64,000 nucleotides of DNA from an uncultured Bacteroidales bacterium. GTDB taxonomy: Bacteria > Bacteroidota > Bacteroidia > Bacteroidales > Paludibacteraceae. The stretch lies in contig CAMOJA010000004.1 of the NCBI GenBank assembly GCA_946616535.1, positions 62,001 to 126,000 of the forward strand, in the 5' to 3' direction. A program made the position numbers and the translations under genes. The notes below the pieces were generated by a model. It was given only the letters and a program-made list of their open reading frames with translations, searched no databases and had not been told where the DNA came from. Below, piece after piece: positions 60,354 through 64,000 of the stretch (positions are counted from its first letter, which is position 1; each line of letters begins with the position of its first letter).

Positions 60354-61238
60354 ATGAGAAAACTGAAAATAGGCATGGTGCAGCAGCACTGCACCGCCGA
60401 CATCCCCGCCAATATAGAGAGCCTGAAGAGCTATATCCGGGAAGCCGCCTCCAAGGGCGCCCAGCTCGTAGTCCTTCAGGAACTGCACAATTCCCTTTAT
60501 TTCTGCCAGGAGGAAAACGCCCGGTTGTGTGACCTGGCCGAGCCCATCCCCGGCCCCTCCACCGAGACCTTCGGCGCACTGGCCAAGGAACTGGGCGTTG
60601 TGCTTGTGCTTTCGCTCTTCGAGCGCCGCACCCCGGGCATCTACCACAACACTGCCGTCGTCATCGAGGCCGATGGTACCATCGCCGGCAAGTACCGCAA
60701 GATGCACATCCCCGACGATCCTCTCTTCTACGAGAAATTCTACTTCACCCCCGGAGACATGGGCTTCGAGCCCATCAAGACCTCCGTGGGCACCCTGGGC
60801 GTCCTGGTGTGCTGGGACCAGTGGTATCCCGAGGCCGCCCGTGCCATGGCCCTGAACGGAGCCGAGCTCCTCATCTATCCCACAGCCATCGGCGGCGTTC
60901 CCACGGACCCCGACTGGGAGCAGGCGCAGCAGCGCCAGGCCTGGCAGCTTGTACAGCGCGGCCACAGCGTAGCCAACGGCCTGCCCGTCATCACCGTTAA
61001 CCGTACGGGCGTGGAACCGGACCCGACCGGCCACTCTACCGGCATCGATTTCTGGGGCCATTCGTTCGCTACCGGTGCACAGGGAGAGCTCCTCACGGAG
61101 TTTGAAAAGGCCGAAGAAGGCGTGCATGTAGTGGAAGTGGACCTGGAACAGTGCGAGTATGTCCGCCGCGGCTGGCCCTTCCTCAGGGACCGCCGCATCG
61201 ACGCCTACGATGTGCTTCTCAAACGCTTCGGAAAATGA
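60354..61238 (+). CDS. aguB: N-carbamoylputrescine amidase
   Basis: 294 residues of the nitrilase superfamily. The catalytic triad is visible: Glu in LVVLQELHNSLYF, Lys in GKYRKMHIPDD and Cys in GVLVCWDQWYPEAAR. The segment YEKFYFTPGDMGF and PTDPDWEQAQQRQAWQLVQR is typical of the N-carbamoylputrescine amidase group. It hydrolyses N-carbamoylputrescine to putrescine, CO2 and ammonia. Coupled to aguA by a 4-bp ATGA overlap; together they turn agmatine into putrescine. Confidence 0.95.
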   Translation: MRKLKIGMVQQHCTADIPANIESLKSYIREAASKGAQLVVLQELHNSLYFCQEENARLCDLAEPIPGPSTETFGALAKELGVVLVLSLFERRTPGIYHNTAVVIEADGTIAGKYRKMHIPDDPLFYEKFYFTPGDMGFEPIKTSVGTLGVLVCWDQWYPEAARAMALNGAELLIYPTAIGGVPTDPDWEQAQQRQAWQLVQRGHSVANGLPVITVNRTGVEPDPTGHSTGIDFWGHSFATGAQGELLTEFEKAEEGVHVVEVDLEQCEYVRRGWPFLRDRRIDAYDVLLKRFGK

Positions 61239-62254
61239 GACTTCCTGCCGAGTGGGAGCCCCAGGGCTTTGTACAGCTCACCTGGCCGCATCCCGATACC
61301 GCCTGGTATGACCTTCCGCACGTGCTGGACTGCTATGTGGAGGTAGCCAAGGCCATTACCCGTTACGAGCCGCTTCTGATTGTCTGCCGCGACAAGGCTG
61401 AAACTCTTGCGGACATGCGTTCCCGCGGCTTTGAACCATCGGCCCGCATTCGCATGGTGGAATGCCCGCTCAATGATACATGGGCGCGGGACCACGGTGC
61501 CATTTCGGTCGTGGGGGAGCAGGGAGAAAAAGCCATCCTCGACTTTGTTTTCAACGGCTGGGGCCTCAAGTTCGGAAGCGACCTTGACAACCAGATTACC
61601 CGGAATATCTATGGAAAAGGCGTTTGGGCTGCAGATGTGAAGTATGAGGATATGCGTCCTTTTGTGCTCGAAGGCGGCAGCATCGATACCGACGGCTGCG
61701 GAACGCTCATGGCTACGTCCGAGTGCCTGCTGTCCCTTAACCGGAACGAGTATCTTTCCCGGGAAGAGATTGAGGCGCACCTCTCCCGTGCATTCGGTCT
61801 CAGGCGCATCCTGTGGCTTGATCACGGCGGAATCATAGGAGACGATACCGACAGCCATGTAGACATCCTGGCCCGCTTCTGCAGCCCGGACACCATTGCC
61901 TTCACGGCCTGTGACAATCCTTCAGATGATAACTATGCGGCCCTGAAGGCCATGGAAGAGCAGCTTCGCACCTTCCGCACCCTTGACGGAAAGCCTTACA
62001 ATCTGGTTCCGCTTCCCCTGCCGGAGCCCCTGTACCTGGACGATTACCGTCTTCCGGCCTCCTATGCCAACTTCCTGGTGGTGAACGGCGCCGTCCTCAT
62101 GCCGGGAGCCGGTTCTGCGCTGGATGAGGTGGCTGCGTCAAGACTCCGCAGCGCGTTCCCGGGCCGTACAGTAGAAGTTATCGACTGCCGTGCCCTTCTT
62201 TCCGGACACGGCGGTCTTCACTGCATTACCATGAATTACCCGGAAGGGTTCTAG
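61235..62254 (+). CDS. aguA: Agmatine deiminase
   Basis: 339 residues from ATG 61235, the start of MRLPAEWEPQGFVQLTWPHP and the coupled start after aguB; the frame runs further upstream only inside aguB. Peptidyl-arginine-deiminase-type family motifs: NDTWARDHGAISVVG, FVLEGGSIDTDGCGTLMATS, LDHGGIIGDDTDSHVDILAR and the catalytic Cys in GHGGLHCITMNYP. Converts agmatine to N-carbamoylputrescine and ammonia, feeding aguB. Followed by a terminator. Confidence 0.95.
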   Translation: MRLPAEWEPQGFVQLTWPHPDTAWYDLPHVLDCYVEVAKAITRYEPLLIVCRDKAETLADMRSRGFEPSARIRMVECPLNDTWARDHGAISVVGEQGEKAILDFVFNGWGLKFGSDLDNQITRNIYGKGVWAADVKYEDMRPFVLEGGSIDTDGCGTLMATSECLLSLNRNEYLSREEIEAHLSRAFGLRRILWLDHGGIIGDDTDSHVDILARFCSPDTIAFTACDNPSDDNYAALKAMEEQLRTFRTLDGKPYNLVPLPLPEPLYLDDYRLPASYANFLVVNGAVLMPGAGSALDEVAASRLRSAFPGRTVEVIDCRALLSGHGGLHCITMNYPEGF

Positions 62255-62272
62255 AACAAAACATTTATGAAA

Positions 62273-62298
62273 AAAGCACCTCTCAGAGGAGGTGCTTT
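62273..62298. terminator. Bidirectional terminator between aguA and OmpA-family gene
   Basis: Perfect 10-bp arms AAAGCACCTC and GAGGTGCTTT, 6-nt loop, with T-rich and A-rich flanks. Stem matches that of the terminator at 63617-63646. Confidence 0.85.
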
Positions 62299-62323
62299 CT
62301 TATTATAATGTATAAGTCTTGAC

Positions 62324-63529
62324 TTACTTAACCTCGATGGTGACCACGCGGTTCTTGGCGGCGCCGTTGAACAGCTGGACAGAAGCACCGTGGGCTGCGG
62401 TCTCGATGTTTTCCTCGGAGGCACCGGCCTTCTTGAGGAGGTTGACAACGGTCTTTACGCGCTGCTCGGAGAGCTGCTGGTTGCGCTTGGCAGAGCCGGT
62501 CTGTTTGTCGGCGTAGCCGTTGACGGAGAGCTTGGTGTCGGGGGTGAGGACGCTCTGGGTGAAGAACTCCAGGTGAGCCTTCTCGCGGGCCGAAAGCTGA
62601 GCGCTGCCGCAGTCGAAGTAGAGGGTGATGGGGGAACCGGGCTTCACGTCTACGGCGGTGAAGGTACCGTTCTCATACAGGTAGGTCTGGCCGTTTACGA
62701 GCTGACGGTAAGGAGCGAGCTGCTTCTCCAGCTGGGCAGCCTTGTCACGCAGGGCGGCGTTCTCCTTTTCGAGGGCAGCGGCTTTCTCTGCGAGGGAGTT
62801 GTACTGCTCCACGGTGAAGGGAACGGGAACTACGACGGGAGTAATCTCGCTGTGGCGGTCGAAGTTGGTCTTGCCCAGGTTGAAGGCCAGGCCGATGGTA
62901 GCCGACGGGAACAGGGCCACGCGGTCGGAGTCCGTGGTGTAGGCGGAACCTTTTCCGGCGAGAACCATCAGATCCAGAGTAACATTAATGCGCTCGGTGA
63001 CGCGGAGGATGTTGAGGAGACCCAGACCGGCAGCCCACTCATGGTTGCGGGTGGTCTTGGCAAAGGGAGTGCGGCTCTTGTTCACGTTCAGAAGACCCAT
63101 GGTTGCATAGGGAGCGAAATCCCAGAAGCGGTCTGCCTTGTAGCCTGCGATGGAGTTGGAAATGTTCCAGAGGATATCTCCGTGGAAATAGTGGAAGCCG
63201 TAGGGCGTATTGGCGTCAATTCCGTTAGCGTCGAAAACCTGCTTGCTGTTATTCCACATACCGTGATATCCCAGACGGGCGCCCACAGCGGGAGTCCACC
63301 ACTTGCCGAAGTTTACGTCCAAGGCCAGTCCCATTTCTCCCCAGGTCTTGGGCTGGGAAGGATGCATGATGGTAGAATTGATACCGGCACCGATTCCGAT
63401 GAAGGTGTTGTCAAAGGCCTTGTTGGTCTCGTAGGCACCGCGTTTGGTGTTTTCCTGGGCATTTGCGCTCACGGAAACAAGGAGACTTGCTGCTGCAAGG
63501 GCTCCGAGAATCATTTTGATACCTTTCAT
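62324..63529 (-). CDS. OmpA-family outer-membrane protein
   Basis: 401 residues, signal peptide ending SVSANAQ (about residue 25). An N-terminal beta-barrel (about 30-235, with GIGAGINSTIMHPSQPKTWG, WTPAVGARLGYHGM and TIGLAFNLGK) is joined by a coiled coil (about 255-280, EKAAALEKENAALRDKAAQL) to a C-terminal OmpA peptidoglycan-binding domain (ITLYFDCGSAQLSAREKAHL, LSVNGYADKQTGSAKRNQQL, LSEQRVKTVVNLLKKAG). Attaches the outer membrane to peptidoglycan. A close second copy lies upstream on the same strand (63673-64000). Full promoter at 63568-63598. Confidence 0.93.
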   Translation of the reverse strand: MKGIKMILGALAAASLLVSVSANAQENTKRGAYETNKAFDNTFIGIGAGINSTIMHPSQPKTWGEMGLALDVNFGKWWTPAVGARLGYHGMWNNSKQVFDANGIDANTPYGFHYFHGDILWNISNSIAGYKADRFWDFAPYATMGLLNVNKSRTPFAKTTRNHEWAAGLGLLNILRVTERINVTLDLMVLAGKGSAYTTDSDRVALFPSATIGLAFNLGKTNFDRHSEITPVVVPVPFTVEQYNSLAEKAAALEKENAALRDKAAQLEKQLAPYRQLVNGQTYLYENGTFTAVDVKPGSPITLYFDCGSAQLSAREKAHLEFFTQSVLTPDTKLSVNGYADKQTGSAKRNQQLSEQRVKTVVNLLKKAGASEENIETAAHGASVQLFNGAAKNRVVTIEVK

Positions 63530-63567
63530 AATTATGTTTAATTTGTTTTTGTCTATCTTACAACCTA

Positions 63568-63598
63568 CAAATTTAATCCTTTTTTACAGATTTGCAAA
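63568..63598 (-). promoter_or_regulatory. Promoter of OmpA-family gene
   Basis: On the minus strand TTTG (63598-63595), 19-bp spacer, TAAATTTG (63575-63568). Full consensus match; gives an untranslated leader of about 30 nt before ATG 63529. Confidence 0.8.
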
Positions 63599-63616
63599 GC
63601 CTGCCGGACGAATGCA

Positions 63617-63646
63617 AAGAAAGCACCTCCGAGAAGGTGCTTTCTT
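63617..63646 (-). terminator. Terminator of second OmpA-family gene
   Basis: Perfect 12-bp arms AAGAAAGCACCT and AGGTGCTTTCTT, 6-nt loop, 26 bp after the stop at 63673. Confidence 0.85.
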
Positions 63647-63672
63647 GTGATGAATGGTATGGTAAGCGAAAC

Positions 63673-64000
63673 TTACTTGACCTCGATGGTGACCACGCGG
63701 TTCTTGGCGGCGCCGTTGAACAGCTGGATGGTAGCACCGTGAGCGGCGGTCTCGATGTTTTCCTCGGAGGCACCGGCCTTCTTCAGGAGGTCGACAACGG
63801 TCTTTACGCGCTGCTCGGAGAGCTTCTGGTTGCGCTTGGCGGTGCCGGTCTGCTTGTCGGCGTAGCCGTTGACGGACAGCTTGGTGTCGGCGTTCACGAC
63901 GTTCTGGGTGAAGTACTCCAGGTGGGCCTTCTCACGGGCGGAGAGCTTGGCGCTGCCGCAGTCGAAGTAGAGGGTGAGAGGGGAACCGGCCTTTACGTCA
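63673..64000 (-). CDS. OmpA-family outer-membrane protein, C-terminal part (truncated by window)
   Basis: About 109 residues of the C-terminal OmpA domain are visible; the N-terminus lies beyond the window. LTLYFDCGSAKLSAREKAHL, LSVNGYADKQTGTAKRNQKL, LSEQRVKTVVDLLKKAGASE and IQLFNGAAKNRVVTIEVK are near-identical to the adjacent complete gene, so the two are tandem duplicates. Peptidoglycan binding is expected. Both genes end in similar terminators. Confidence 0.88.
   Translation of the reverse strand, partial: DVKAGSPLTLYFDCGSAKLSAREKAHLEYFTQNVVNADTKLSVNGYADKQTGTAKRNQKLSEQRVKTVVDLLKKAGASEENIETAAHGATIQLFNGAAKNRVVTIEVK

Noticed and set aside
62390..63541. Long open frame antisense to the OmpA-family gene
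   Set aside because: Shadow of a confirmed gene; repetitive Gly/Val composition and no domain.
1..64000. rRNA, tRNA genes and CRISPR arrays
   Set aside because: None recognised on either strand by eye; a covariance-model scan would be needed to exclude small RNAs.

Overview
The window looks like a chromosome segment of a gut-type Bacteroidales bacterium. The evidence is SusC/SusD pairs, FecR/ECF-sigma regulation, BACON and DUF1735 lipoproteins, FimA/Mfa-type fimbrillins, and repeated Bacteroidetes promoters (TTTG, 19-20 bp, TAnnTTTG). Genus cannot be fixed from the sequence alone. No rRNA, tRNA or CRISPR array was seen.

Region 1 (about 1-29.2 kb) is a polysaccharide utilisation locus (PUL) that fits high-mannose N-glycans. 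On the minus strand, SusC, SusD, two DUF1735 surface lipoproteins, a DUF4988/BACON lipoprotein and four GH18-fold proteins follow a FecR anti-sigma gene. Only one GH18-fold protein keeps the full catalytic Asp/Glu pair. On the plus strand lie the ECF sigma factor, a DUF4062/STAND-like protein, a GH130 phosphorylase, a GH92-GH125 fusion and a second GH92. Together these could cut the glycan from protein (GH18), strip alpha-mannose (GH92, GH125) and phosphorolyse Man-beta-1,4-GlcNAc (GH130). A SatD/DUF3307 pair and a GH97-GH65 operon follow.

Region 2 (29.2-41.4 kb) is a closely spaced minus-strand run of fimbrial genes: an anchor, three Mfa-like subunits, a FimA-like subunit, an OmpA/TPR protein, unknown lipoproteins and a DUF3575 barrel. 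A TraO-like barrel and a Dam-like methyltransferase with a degraded catalytic motif lie at its upstream end. Regions 1 and 2 carry at least thirteen recognisable copies (plus one diverged one) of 26-27 bp palindromes, all inside genes and often inside signal peptides.

Region 3 (about 41.4-54.6 kb) is an integrated mobilisable element with plasmid features: RepB with five 22-bp iterons, RadC-like protein, two decaying genes, AbiEi/AbiEii, a small probable ribbon-helix-helix protein whose start codon touches 18 perfectly phased octamers, an oriT-like region, MobC, SSB, MobA relaxase, coupling protein, XRE regulator, Toprim protein, excisionase and tyrosine integrase. No full conjugation machinery is present, so it probably needs a helper. 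The left end was not located.

Region 4 (54.6-64 kb) is higher-GC core genome: DUF2795, folE, htpG, an acyl-CoA synthetase, a HAD phosphatase with the putrescine genes aguB and aguA, and two tandem OmpA-family genes, the second cut by the window end.
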